A stretch of 21,190 nt of DNA, taken from positions 1 to 21,190 of the forward strand of contig DPKT01000153.1 of assembly GCA_003542385.1 (NCBI GenBank). Reading direction: 5' to 3'. The DNA comes from Desulfomicrobium sp. (GTDB taxonomy: Bacteria; Desulfobacterota; Desulfovibrionia; Desulfovibrionales; Desulfomicrobiaceae). Positions 1 through 6,822 of this stretch are shown here, one piece after another. The stretch's first letter is position 1; the number at the start of each line of letters is the position of its first letter. The notes below the pieces were generated by a model that saw only the letters and a program-made list of their open reading frames with translations, searched no databases and was not told the origin of the DNA. Made by a program: the position numbers and the translations under genes.

Positions 1-540
1 GAACCGCGCCGGCGCGAAGGGTGTCGCGGGCATGGGCACGGGCGCCCCGGAGGCGAGGCTCCCGATGCCTCCGACGAGAAGCAGGACAGCGGCCCCCGTG
101 GACAGGACGAAGGCCGCCCCGCCCAGGGAGGTGATCCGGCGCAGCAGAAGCGCCCAGATGACCACGACCAGCCCGGCGGCCACGAAGCCGTCGCGGACGA
201 AGCCGCCCAGCCCCATGTATTTGGCGGCCGTCAGAGCCACGGCCACGGGGCCGACGCAGACCGCCCCCAGGAGGAAGAACGAGGTCAGGGTCCTGGCACG
301 AGGGCCGAAGGCCTCGGCCACGCACTGGCTCACGCCGCTGTCGCCGGGAAAGAGAACGCTCAAGCTGCCGAACACGGACGCGAAGAGCGCGCCCACGAGC
401 GTGATGACCACCCAGGCCGGCAGGGCCCAGTTCCCCAGCAGTTCGTAGGCCAGGGGCGGCAGGATGATGATGCCTGACCCCAGGATGGGGCCGATGATGA
501 AGCCCGTCAGCAGGACCGGGCCGAGTTTTCGCGCGGACAT
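1..540 (-). CDS. APC-superfamily amino acid permease (N-terminal 180 residues, runs off the window)
   Basis: This frame is open from the ATG at 540 down to base 1 and is cut by the window edge, so only the N-terminal part is seen. It starts MSARKLGPVLLTGFIIG and holds a glycine-rich first helix with a GSGIIILPPLA stretch (about residues 21-31), then several hydrophobic helices (about 38-62, 85-105, 118-132, 143-160). This layout, with a helix-breaking GSG in helix 1 and an AFG near residue 78, is typical of APC-family amino acid transporters, perhaps the YjeH-like branch. A strong GGAGG lies just upstream of the ATG (545-549 on the plus strand as cctcc). It is divergent from a LysR gene, with aspartase beyond, so uptake of aspartate or a related amino acid is a reasonable guess. 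The substrate cannot be read from the sequence. Confidence 0.8.
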   Translation of the reverse strand, partial: MSARKLGPVLLTGFIIGPILGSGIIILPPLAYELLGNWALPAWVVITLVGALFASVFGSLSVLFPGDSGVSQCVAEAFGPRARTLTSFFLLGAVCVGPVAVALTAAKYMGLGGFVRDGFVAAGLVVVIWALLLRRITSLGGAAFVLSTGAAVLLLVGGIGSLASGAPVPMPATPFAPARF

Positions 541-578
541 GTACCCTCCTTGTCTCTGTCTGCACGGCTACCCGCAGG

Positions 579-610
579 GATTTGACAAATCCAATGCTCA
601 TTTGTGAAAT
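579..610 (+). promoter_or_regulatory. lysR promoter overlapping two palindromic operator-like boxes
   Basis: TTGACA at 582-587 and TGAAAT at 605-610 are separated by 17 bases and lie 31 bases before the lysR start, giving a good -35 and a fair -10. Two palindromic boxes, ATTTGACAAAT (580-590) and ATTTGTGAAAT (600-610), fall exactly on these elements and start 20 bp apart, i.e. two helical turns. In LysR-type systems the regulator usually binds such paired dyads in the divergent spacer, repressing itself and activating the divergent gene. That role is inferred. Confidence 0.55.
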
Positions 611-640
611 CGGCGTTCAACAAAACCGAACGGAGCGAAA

Positions 641-1537
641 ATGGAGCTGTTTCAACTGCGGTCCTTCCAAGCCGTTGCCCAGACCGGGAACCTGACCCGG
701 GCGGCCGAAGCCCTGCACCTGAGCCAGTCGGCCCTGTCCGTGCAGATCAGGAACCTCGAGGATGAGCTCGGGGTGGAGCTCTTCACGCGGCAGGCCAAGG
801 GCATGCGGCTGACCCCGGCCGGGGAGACCCTGCTGCCCCATGCCGGGGAAATTCTGGAGAAGTCGGCGGAAATGGGCCGGGCGGCCGTGCACCTGCGGGG
901 TGAGGTCGGCGGCAGCCTGAACATCGGCCTCAACACCGACCCGACGTTCCTGCGCCTGAACCGCGTCATCCGCGCCGTGACCACGGCCCTGCCGCGGGTG
1001 TCCCTGACCTTCTGCATCAGCCAGACCCTGACCACGGAGGGGATGCTGCGGCGCGGCGAGATGGACATGGGCTTCGCCTTCGGCACCAGCTTCCCGGCCG
1101 ACGTGACGGTCGTGGAACTGGCCACCACGCCGGTCAGCGTGGTCGTGCCGGCGCATCTGGCCCAAGACCCGTCAGCCCTCGACTGGCGCCGCATCGCGGC
1201 CATGCCCTGGGTCTGGACCACCTGCCAGTGCCCCTTCCACCTGCTCTGCCGCGAGCGCATGGACGAGGCCGGGGTGCAGCCCAACACCGTGACAGAGGCC
1301 GTGGACGAGAACATCGTCAAGGAGCTGGCCCTGGGCGGCCTGGGCGTGACGCTCCTGCGCAAGGCCGAAGCCCTGGACGTGGCCCGGCAGGGGGCCGGCA
1401 TCATCTGGGAGCCGGGCGAACTGCAGGTGCCCTTGAGCCTTACGTGGCTCGCCAGGCGGGACGGCGACCGGCTCATCACGAGCGCGGCCGCTCAGATCGC
1501 CGCCATCTGGCGGAAAAACGGAGAGGACGCGGACTAG
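641..1537 (+). CDS. LysR-family transcriptional regulator
   Basis: This 298-residue protein has the LysR-family length and architecture. The N-terminal winged helix-turn-helix (about residues 1-60) reads MELFQLRSFQAVAQTGNLTR, then AAEALHLSQSALSVQIRNLE and LGVELFTR, all family signatures. A linker helix and a periplasmic-binding-protein-like effector domain (about 90-290) follow. The start at 641 has GGAG five bases upstream (632-635). The gene is divergent from the APC permease across a 100-bp spacer with two palindromic boxes, and its stop codon shares the bases CTAG (1534-1537) with the stop of the convergent aspartase gene. It probably controls the permease and perhaps aspA in response to an amino acid or its product. 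The effector is unknown. Confidence 0.9.
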   Translation: MELFQLRSFQAVAQTGNLTRAAEALHLSQSALSVQIRNLEDELGVELFTRQAKGMRLTPAGETLLPHAGEILEKSAEMGRAAVHLRGEVGGSLNIGLNTDPTFLRLNRVIRAVTTALPRVSLTFCISQTLTTEGMLRRGEMDMGFAFGTSFPADVTVVELATTPVSVVVPAHLAQDPSALDWRRIAAMPWVWTTCQCPFHLLCRERMDEAGVQPNTVTEAVDENIVKELALGGLGVTLLRKAEALDVARQGAGIIWEPGELQVPLSLTWLARRDGDRLITSAAAQIAAIWRKNGEDAD

Positions 1538-2946
1538 AAGCGGCCGCTGCGCACCATGCGCGGGTGAGTCATCTTCATGGGGTCGAGTGCGTCCTCCAGC
1601 TCCTCCTGGGTCATAAGCCCCTTTTCCAGCACCAGATCGTAGACCGCCTTACCCGTCGAGGCCGCCTCCTTGGCGATGGCCGCGGCCTCGTCGTAGCCCA
1701 GATAGGGCACCAGGACCGTCACGATGCCGGCCGAGGCCCGCACCAGCTGGGCGCAGCGCTCGCGGTTGGCCGTGATGCCGACGATGCAACGGTCCTTGAG
1801 GATGCGCATGGCCCGCACGAGCATGTCCATGGTCTGGAAGAGGTTGAAGGCGATGATGGGCTCGAAGACGTTGAGTTCGAGCTGGCCGGCCTCGGCGGCC
1901 ATGGTCACGGTCAGGTCGTTGCCGATGGCCTGGAAGCAGACCTGGTTGACCATCTCCGGGATGACCGGGTTGACCTTGCCCGGCATGATGGACGAGCCCG
2001 GCTGACGGGGAGGAAGGTTGATCTCGCCCAAACCGCAGAAGGGGCCCGAGGACAGCAGGCGCAGGTCGTTGCAGATCTTGGAGAGCTTGACGGCCACGCG
2101 CTTGAACACGCCCGAGAGCTGCACGAAGGCGCCCGTGTCCGACGTGGCCTCCACGAGGTTGGGCGACTTGGTCAGGGGCAGGGCCGTGATGTGCGCGAGC
2201 TTCTCGCAGACGAAGGCCGCGTAGGCCGGCACGGTGTTGATGCCCGTGCCGATGGCCGTGGCGCCCATGTTGATCTCCATCAGGAGCTTGCGACAGTCCT
2301 GGATGCGCTCCATGTCCTCGCCCACGGTCACGGCCCAGGCCGCGAACTCCTGGCCGAGCGTCATGGGCACCGCGTCCTGGAGCTGGGTGCGGCCCATCTT
2401 CAGCACGTCGGAGAACTCCTCGCCCTTGGCGGCCAGGGCCTCGACCAGGTCTTCCATGCTGCGCATGACCTCCCGGATCTTCCAGATGGCCGTGATGCGC
2501 AGGGACGTCGGGTAGACGTCGTTGGTGGACTGGGAGAGGTTGACGTGGTTGTTGGGGTGGCAGAAGGCGTACTGGCCCTTGGCGTGGCCCATGAGTTCCA
2601 GGGCGCGGTTGGCGATGACCTCGTTGGCGTTCATGTTGACCGAGGTCCCGGCCCCGCCCTGGATGACGTCGACCACGAACTGGTCGTTGAACTTCCCTTC
2701 CCGCACCTCCCGGCAGGCTGCCATAACGGCCTCGGCGATGGCCGGGTCCAGGATGCCCAGCTCCAGGTTGGCCAGGGCCGCGGCCTGCTTGATGCACGCC
2801 AGGGCCTCGATGTGCAGAGGATAGTGGGAGATGTGGATCCCCGTGACCTGGAAATTCTCCATGGCCCGCACGGTCTGCACCCCGTAATAGGCGTGCGCCG
2901 GGACCTTCCTTTCGCCCAGAGAGTCCTTCTCGATCCGGTAATCCAT
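1534..2946 (-). CDS. aspA: Aspartate ammonia-lyase (aspartase)
   Basis: Aspartase deaminates L-aspartate to fumarate and ammonia, feeding fumarate respiration and the TCA pathway in the cytoplasm. The 470-residue length matches the family. The fumarase/aspartase signature GSSIMPGKVNP is at residues 317-327, with the presumed catalytic base Ser318 in the mobile SS loop. Other conserved substrate-binding stretches are TSVNMN (101-106), SQSTNDVYP (138-146) and MGRTQLQDAVPMTLGQE (184-200). Overall sequence follows E. coli AspA closely (for example SKICNDLRLLSSGP and VTMAAEAGQLELNV), so aspartase is preferred over class II fumarase. The start at 2946 is preceded by a purine-rich GGGGGGG ribosome site. 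The gene converges on lysR and shares its stop bases. Together with the APC permease it suggests aspartate uptake and breakdown. Confidence 0.93.
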   Translation of the reverse strand: MDYRIEKDSLGERKVPAHAYYGVQTVRAMENFQVTGIHISHYPLHIEALACIKQAAALANLELGILDPAIAEAVMAACREVREGKFNDQFVVDVIQGGAGTSVNMNANEVIANRALELMGHAKGQYAFCHPNNHVNLSQSTNDVYPTSLRITAIWKIREVMRSMEDLVEALAAKGEEFSDVLKMGRTQLQDAVPMTLGQEFAAWAVTVGEDMERIQDCRKLLMEINMGATAIGTGINTVPAYAAFVCEKLAHITALPLTKSPNLVEATSDTGAFVQLSGVFKRVAVKLSKICNDLRLLSSGPFCGLGEINLPPRQPGSSIMPGKVNPVIPEMVNQVCFQAIGNDLTVTMAAEAGQLELNVFEPIIAFNLFQTMDMLVRAMRILKDRCIVGITANRERCAQLVRASAGIVTVLVPYLGYDEAAAIAKEAASTGKAVYDLVLEKGLMTQEELEDALDPMKMTHPRMVRSGRF

Positions 2947-3020
2947 ATTCCCCCCCTTTACGCGCCCCTGTGTCGAGGCCTAGTGTGGCGCTGCAATTCC
3001 CCCTAACCGGAGACAGCCCG

Positions 3021-3314
3021 ATGCGAAAGAGCTTTTTCATTCTGGCGGCCCTGACATTCCTGGCCGGCCCGTCATGGTCCGCGGACATGCGCTGCCAGGG
3101 CGACCTCATGACCCCCGGCACCATCGTCGCCAAGGTGCGCAAGAAATGCGGCGACCCTCTCTGGGAAGAGCGCGTGGGCGAGATCACGGTCAGGCGCGGA
3201 GGCCAGGAAGTCCTGCTCTACGTGACGGAGATGACCTACGAAGTAAGCGGCGGCTACTACGTCCTGACCTTCGAAGGCGGGGAACTCAGGAAGACGGAAT
3301 ATTTCCAGAACTGA
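3021..3314 (+). CDS. Secreted DUF2845-type protein
   Basis: This 97-residue protein starts MRKSFFILAALTFLAGPSWSA, a clear Sec signal peptide with cleavage expected after about residue 21. The mature part begins with a conserved MRCQGDLMTPGTIVAKVRKKCGDP block, where two cysteines flank a basic segment, followed by beta-rich sequence. This arrangement matches what is known of the DUF2845 family, whose function is unknown. An in-frame ATG at 2970 exists, but the start at 3021 is chosen because it gives a proper signal peptide and has GGAGA at 3009-3013. The SelW-like selenoprotein begins 17 bases after the stop, so the two are probably co-transcribed. The cysteine pair could form a disulfide in the periplasm, which is inference. 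Confidence 0.8.
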   Translation: MRKSFFILAALTFLAGPSWSADMRCQGDLMTPGTIVAKVRKKCGDPLWEERVGEITVRRGGQEVLLYVTEMTYEVSGGYYVLTFEGGELRKTEYFQN

Positions 3315-3331
3315 AACGGCCGGGGCGGAAC

Positions 3332-3556
3332 ATGCAGGTACGGATTCTCTATTGCGGCGTGTGAGCGGGCTATGCCCAGCGCGCCGCAAGTCTTGCGGAC
3401 AGACTGCGCGTCGAGTGCGGCGCATCGGTGAGCCTGAGCCAAGGCAGCAGGGGATCCTTCGAGGTCTTCGTCGAGGGCCGCCTGGTCCATTCCAAACTCG
3501 AAACGGGTCTTATTCCGAAGGCCGAGCGGATTGCGGAAATCCTGCGGACATCCTGA
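3332..3556 (+). CDS. SelW/Rdx-family selenoprotein (in-frame UGA = Sec11)
   Basis: Reading TGA at 3362-3364 as selenocysteine gives a 74-residue protein that starts MQVRILYCGVU and ends at TGA 3554-3556. It fits the SelW/Rdx thioredoxin-like family end to end: an N-terminal beta strand, the CxxU redox motif (Cys8-Gly-Val-Sec11), an AGYAQRAASLADRL helix, then GSRGSFEVFVEGRLVHSKLE with the typical G-x-FEV and SKLETG signatures, and a final helix. Without UGA readthrough the first part would be only ten residues, and homology on both sides of the UGA argues against a chance stop. A candidate SECIS hairpin lies at 3384-3398. The ribosome site is weak (GGGGCGGA at 3322-3329). It sits 17 bases after the DUF2845 gene. 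Role: probably thiol/selenol redox chemistry, partner unknown. Confidence 0.87.
3384..3398 (+). promoter_or_regulatory. Candidate bacterial SECIS hairpin
   Basis: CCGCAA (3384-3389) and TTGCGG (3393-3398) form a perfect six-pair stem with loop GUC. The apical GU lies about 26 bases after the UGA, within the distance range usual for bacterial SECIS elements. The apex GCAAGUCUUGC resembles the E. coli fdhF apex GCAGGUCUGC. A weaker outer stem, GCG (3381-3383) with CGC (3407-3409), is possible. SelB recognition is inferred from position and shape. Confidence 0.6.
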
Positions 3557-3650
3557 CAACGTGCTTGAATTGCTCCAACTTCGCCCTTCGAACCAAAAAA
3601 AACTTTCCAGAATTTCTCACGTGACGTATGGTTCATCATAATCCCATCCC

Positions 3651-3679
3651 CTGTTCTCCGGCGCATCGGCCGGGAACAG
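3651..3679 (+). repeat. Hairpin upstream of the quinone reductase gene
   Basis: CTGTTC plus CCGGC pair with GCCGG plus GAACAG, leaving one bulged T and the loop GCATCG, an 11-pair stem. There is no T-run after it, so it is not a classical terminator for the selenoprotein transcript. It could be an operator or a leader structure. TCACGTGA, a perfect 8-bp palindrome, lies just before it at 3617-3624. Confidence 0.4.
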
Positions 3680-3721
3680 ATGGAAGAACCCCGTGAAACT
3701 CAGCGCATACAAGGGGACGCC

Positions 3722-4300
3722 ATGAACCATCTCATCATCTTCTGCCACCCAAACCCCGCGAGTTTCAACGCGGCCATCGCCGATTCCGTGGAGGCGGTCT
3801 CCTCGGCCATGGGGCATGACATCCTCCGCCGCGACCTGTACGGCATCGGATTCAACCCGGTGCTCGGGAGAGTGGAACTGGAGGCGCCGCCGCACATGCG
3901 GGCCCAGGACGTCCGGCAGGAACAGGAGTTCGTCTCCTGGGCCGACATCCTGACCTTCGTCTACCCGGTATGGTGGACAGGCATGCCGGCCATGCTCAAA
4001 GGCTACTTCGACCGGGTCTTCTGCCAGGACTTCGCCTACGCGCTCCACGACAACATGATGACGGGGCTTTTGAGCGGCAGGAAAGCCCTCATCTTCAGCA
4101 CCACGGGGCTGCCCAGCACCGTCTGCGACTCGCGGGGCATGCACGAGGCCATGGCCATGACCACGGACACAGGGATTTTCGAGCTCTGCGGCATCGAAGT
4201 GCTCCACCACGCCTTCTTCGGCAGCGTTGCCTCCGTGTCGGAGGAGGTCCGCAAGTCCTACCTGAGCGAGGTCGTGGCCATCGCCTCAAGGCATCTCTAA
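3722..4300 (+). CDS. Flavodoxin-fold NAD(P)H-dependent (quinone) oxidoreductase
   Basis: This 192-residue protein has the flavodoxin-like fold of the NQO1/MdaB/KefF family, FMN or FAD enzymes that pass two electrons from NAD(P)H to quinones and similar acceptors. It begins MNHLIIFCHPNPASFNAAIA, where HPNP and the following Ser match the flavin-phosphate loop. Residues 79-100, FVYPVWWTGMPAMLKGYFDR and onward, are the family's hallmark WW-x-PA-x-LKG-x-x-DRV segment. IFSTTG near 126-131 fits a second flavin-contact loop. The start at 3722 has AAGGGGAC just upstream; a longer in-frame start at 3680 lacks a ribosome site. It leads an operon with a membrane protein (26-base gap) and a YgiD-like dioxygenase, so a quinone or aromatic substrate is plausible. 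The exact substrate is unknown. Confidence 0.85.
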   Translation: MNHLIIFCHPNPASFNAAIADSVEAVSSAMGHDILRRDLYGIGFNPVLGRVELEAPPHMRAQDVRQEQEFVSWADILTFVYPVWWTGMPAMLKGYFDRVFCQDFAYALHDNMMTGLLSGRKALIFSTTGLPSTVCDSRGMHEAMAMTTDTGIFELCGIEVLHHAFFGSVASVSEEVRKSYLSEVVAIASRHL

Positions 4301-4326
4301 AGGCATCGACCCGAAGGAGCACTCCA

Positions 4327-5178
4327 ATGGACCAGATATTCGAACGCCTGACTTACATCTTCGACCCGCTGCACCACTTCTGGGAGCACGAGCGCATGCA
4401 CCGCCGCTTCGCCTTGGGGCTCATCGTCGTCTTCCTGGGGGCCATGGCCGGGATCGAACTCAACAGAAACGGCCTGCTGCCGGCAGCGCTGGCCGCGCAC
4501 ACCCCGACCAACCATTTTCACGCCGTGAACCTGGCCTTCACCCTGGTGCTGATCCTGGAGGTCATAAGCCTCATCTTCACCCTGCCGTGCTCCTTTTCCA
4601 GGTCCGTGGGCAAGCAGTTCGAAATCCTGTCCCTCATCCTCCTGCGCGACGCCTTCAAGGAACTGTCCCATTTCGCCGAGCCCATCACCATCGGGACAGA
4701 ACTGACCCAAGTCTACCACATCCTGGGTTACGGCTTCGGTGCCCTTGCGGTCTTCGCGCTGCTTGGAGTCTACTACCGCATCCAGCCCGCCAAAAAGCAG
4801 GACATGGGCATGCCCCACGACCTGTTCCGCTTCGTGGCCGCCAAGAAGGGCATCGCCCTGCTGCTCCTGGGCACCTTCGTCACTCTTGGGCTGAACAACC
4901 TCTACAACAAGTTCGCGGGCCTGCCGCACATCGATTTCTTTCCCGTCTTCTATACGCTGCTGATCTTCACCGACATCCTGGTCGTGCTCATCTCGCAGTG
5001 TTTCCGGCCCTCGTTCCACGCCGTGTTCCGCAACTCGGGCTACGCCCTCTCGACCCTTTTCATCCGGCTGGCCCTGGCCGCCCCGGCCATGTACGACGTG
5101 GCCCTGGGCATCGTCGCCGCCCTCTACTCCATCGCCCTGACCCTGGCCTGGACCAGGGTGTTCGCCACCAAAGGATAA
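4327..5178 (+). CDS. Unrecognised multi-pass membrane protein (283 residues)
   Basis: I do not recognise this family. The N-terminal 27 residues are soluble and rich in His and aromatic residues (FDPLHHFWEHERMHRRF). About seven hydrophobic segments follow, near residues 28-46, 67-86, 128-150, 173-192, 205-226, 240-258 and 260-280. Between the second and third lies a segment with QFEILSLILLRDAFKELSHF that looks amphipathic and vaguely like a voltage-sensor or channel S4-S5 region, which is impression only. The start at 4327 is supported by AAGGAG at 4314-4319; the same frame is open further upstream but overlaps the oxidoreductase gene. It ends two bases before the YgiD-like gene, so the two are translationally linked. 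It could be a carrier or channel for a substrate shared with its neighbours. Confidence 0.8.
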   Translation: MDQIFERLTYIFDPLHHFWEHERMHRRFALGLIVVFLGAMAGIELNRNGLLPAALAAHTPTNHFHAVNLAFTLVLILEVISLIFTLPCSFSRSVGKQFEILSLILLRDAFKELSHFAEPITIGTELTQVYHILGYGFGALAVFALLGVYYRIQPAKKQDMGMPHDLFRFVAAKKGIALLLLGTFVTLGLNNLYNKFAGLPHIDFFPVFYTLLIFTDILVVLISQCFRPSFHAVFRNSGYALSTLFIRLALAAPAMYDVALGIVAALYSIALTLAWTRVFATKG

Positions 5179-5180
5179 CC

Positions 5181-5942
5181 ATGAAGATGCCCCTTGTTTT
5201 CGTCGGCCACGGCAACCCCATGAACGCCATAGAGGACAACGAGTTCAGCCGCACTTGGACGCAGCTCGGCCACGAACTGCCCCGCCCGCGGGCGATCCTG
5301 TGCGTCTCGGCCCACTGGGAGACCGACGGCACCTGCGTGACCTCGACGCAGATGCCCGAGACCATTCACGATTTTTCGGGATTCCCGGCGGAACTGAACC
5401 ACATGCAGTACCCGGCCCCCGGATTCCCGGCCCTGGCGCGCAAGGTCATGGACTCCACGCGCTACGCCCGCATCCGGCACGACCGTTCCTGGGGCCTGGA
5501 CCACGGCGCCTGGTCCGTGCTGTGCCGCATGTACCCGCGGGCGGACATCCCCGTGGTCCAGCTGAGCATCGACGCCGGGGCGCCGCCGTATTTCCACTAC
5601 GAGCTGGGCCGGGAACTCGCCCCCCTGCGCAAGCAGGGCGTGCTCATCATGGGCAGCGGCAACATGGTCCACAACCTGGGGGTCATGGCCTGGCAGGATG
5701 AAGGGTTCGAATGGGCCGTGGAGTGCGACGCGGCCATGGCCGAACTCATCGAGGCCGGGGATCACGACTCCCTGGTCGAGTTCGAAGGGTTGCCCCACGC
5801 CCGTCTTGCCATACCCACGGAGGAGCATTACCTGCCCCTGCTGTACGTTCTGGGGGCCATGGACCCGGGAGAGGGGGCGAGTTTCTTCAACGACCGGGTC
5901 ACCCTGGGCTCCATTTCCATGCGCGGTCTGCGAACCGTTTGA
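5181..5942 (+). CDS. ygiD: YgiD/LigB-type extradiol ring-cleavage dioxygenase (4,5-DOPA dioxygenase-like)
   Basis: The 253-residue protein follows E. coli YgiD along its whole length: VGHGNPMNAIEDN, PRPRAILCVSAHWE, TIHDFSGFP, WGLDHGAWSVLCRMYP, PVVQLSID, SGNMVHNL and PTEEHYLPLLYVLGA. Members of this class III (LigB-like) family cleave catechol-type rings such as DOPA using a non-haem metal. His10, His45 and His216 are the expected metal ligands and His164 a likely catalytic residue; all are present. The start at 5181 has AAAGGA immediately upstream, inside the end of the membrane-protein gene. It is the third gene of an operon with a flavin quinone reductase. An oxygen-dependent ring-cleavage enzyme in a presumed anaerobe is slightly odd, and its true substrate may differ from DOPA. 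Confidence 0.9.
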   Translation: MKMPLVFVGHGNPMNAIEDNEFSRTWTQLGHELPRPRAILCVSAHWETDGTCVTSTQMPETIHDFSGFPAELNHMQYPAPGFPALARKVMDSTRYARIRHDRSWGLDHGAWSVLCRMYPRADIPVVQLSIDAGAPPYFHYELGRELAPLRKQGVLIMGSGNMVHNLGVMAWQDEGFEWAVECDAAMAELIEAGDHDSLVEFEGLPHARLAIPTEEHYLPLLYVLGAMDPGEGASFFNDRVTLGSISMRGLRTV

Positions 5943-6025
5943 TTCCCCAAGGGAAACGGGCCGTTAGCCGCCTGTGTACTTTGCCTGGAATTCTGCTACG
6001 ACGCGTCCGAAACGCGAGATGAACC

Positions 6026-6811
6026 ATGACCAAGCCATTGCGATGCCTTCTGGTTGACGACGAGCTCCCGGCCCTGGACGAGCTGTCCTTCCTCCTGTCC
6101 GGGTTCGACGACATCGAGATCGCGGGCACGGCCAGGTCCGCCGGCCAGGCCCTGGAAGAGATCGCACGCCTCAGGCCCGACGTCGTCTTCCAGGACATCC
6201 AGATGCCGGGGGGAACAGGCTTTTCGGTGTTGGAACGGGCCATGCTGATGCCCGAAGCCCCGCTCTTCGTCTTCGCCACGGCCTACGACCAGTACGCCAT
6301 CCGCGCCTTCGAGGACAACGCCGTGGACTACCTGCTCAAGCCCGTGTCCATGGAGCGGCTGGCCAAGTGCCTGAACCGCCTGCGCGCCCTGACCAGCCGG
6401 GCCGCGCCCCAGTCCGCCCCCCAGCCCGATTTCCGGTCCCTGCTACGGGGCATGGGCCTGGGCCCGTCGCTGACGCGCCTGTCGGTGGACAACGGGGGGC
6501 GCGTCCTGCTCCTGGACCACGGGGACGTGGTCTTCATCCGCACCGAGGAGCGCCGGACAATGATCCACACCCGCGAAGGATGCTTTCCAGCCCATGGCCC
6601 GTGCACCCTCGACCGACTGGAGCAGCGACTCGAACCGCTGTCCTTTTTCCGCGCCAACAGGGCCGAACTCGTCAACCTGGCCCAGGTCCGCGACTTTGCG
6701 CCTTGGTTCAACGGAAAATACGTTCTGACCATGCGCGACTGCGCTTCAACCGAAATCACCGTCAGCAAGGGCCGGGTGCGCGACTTTCGCGATCGCCTGG
6801 GCCTGGCCTGA
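6026..6811 (+). CDS. LytTR-family response regulator (BtsR/LytR-like)
   Basis: The 261-residue protein has an N-terminal receiver domain (about 1-120) and a C-terminal LytTR DNA-binding domain (about 155-258). The receiver shows the acidic pair D11-D12, the phosphoacceptor Asp57 in PDVVFQDIQMP, a conserved Thr in FATAYDQYA and the Lys in DYLLKPV. The C-terminal part has the LytTR pattern with I.TEERRTMIHT and FFRANRAELVNLAQV, matching BtsR/YpdB and LytR. The start has a modest GAGA a few bases upstream. The partner kinase gene begins 11 bases after the stop and a CstA-type transporter follows, the same three-part arrangement of functions as E. coli BtsSR and BtsT. Expected role: on phosphorylation, activate the transporter promoter. 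Confidence 0.92.
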   Translation: MTKPLRCLLVDDELPALDELSFLLSGFDDIEIAGTARSAGQALEEIARLRPDVVFQDIQMPGGTGFSVLERAMLMPEAPLFVFATAYDQYAIRAFEDNAVDYLLKPVSMERLAKCLNRLRALTSRAAPQSAPQPDFRSLLRGMGLGPSLTRLSVDNGGRVLLLDHGDVVFIRTEERRTMIHTREGCFPAHGPCTLDRLEQRLEPLSFFRANRAELVNLAQVRDFAPWFNGKYVLTMRDCASTEITVSKGRVRDFRDRLGLA

Positions 6812-6822
6812 AGAAAACCGCC

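Noticed and set aside
1228..3006. 592-codon plus-strand open frame across aspA
   Set aside because: It is antisense to a clear aspartase and rich in His, Gly, Asp and Val with no recognisable domain, as expected from the complement of GC-rich coding sequence.
1649..3187. 512-codon minus-strand open frame overlapping aspA
   Set aside because: It is aspA read one frame off, rich in Arg, Gly, His and Pro, with no family signal.
3352..3624. 90-codon plus-strand frame starting within the selenoprotein gene
   Set aside because: It is out of frame with the SelW-like protein and shows no family features; the selenoprotein reading is far better supported.
5943..5955. TTCCC/GGGAA mini-hairpin after the ygiD-like gene as a terminator
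   Set aside because: Only five pairs with a three-base loop and no T-run, too weak to call.
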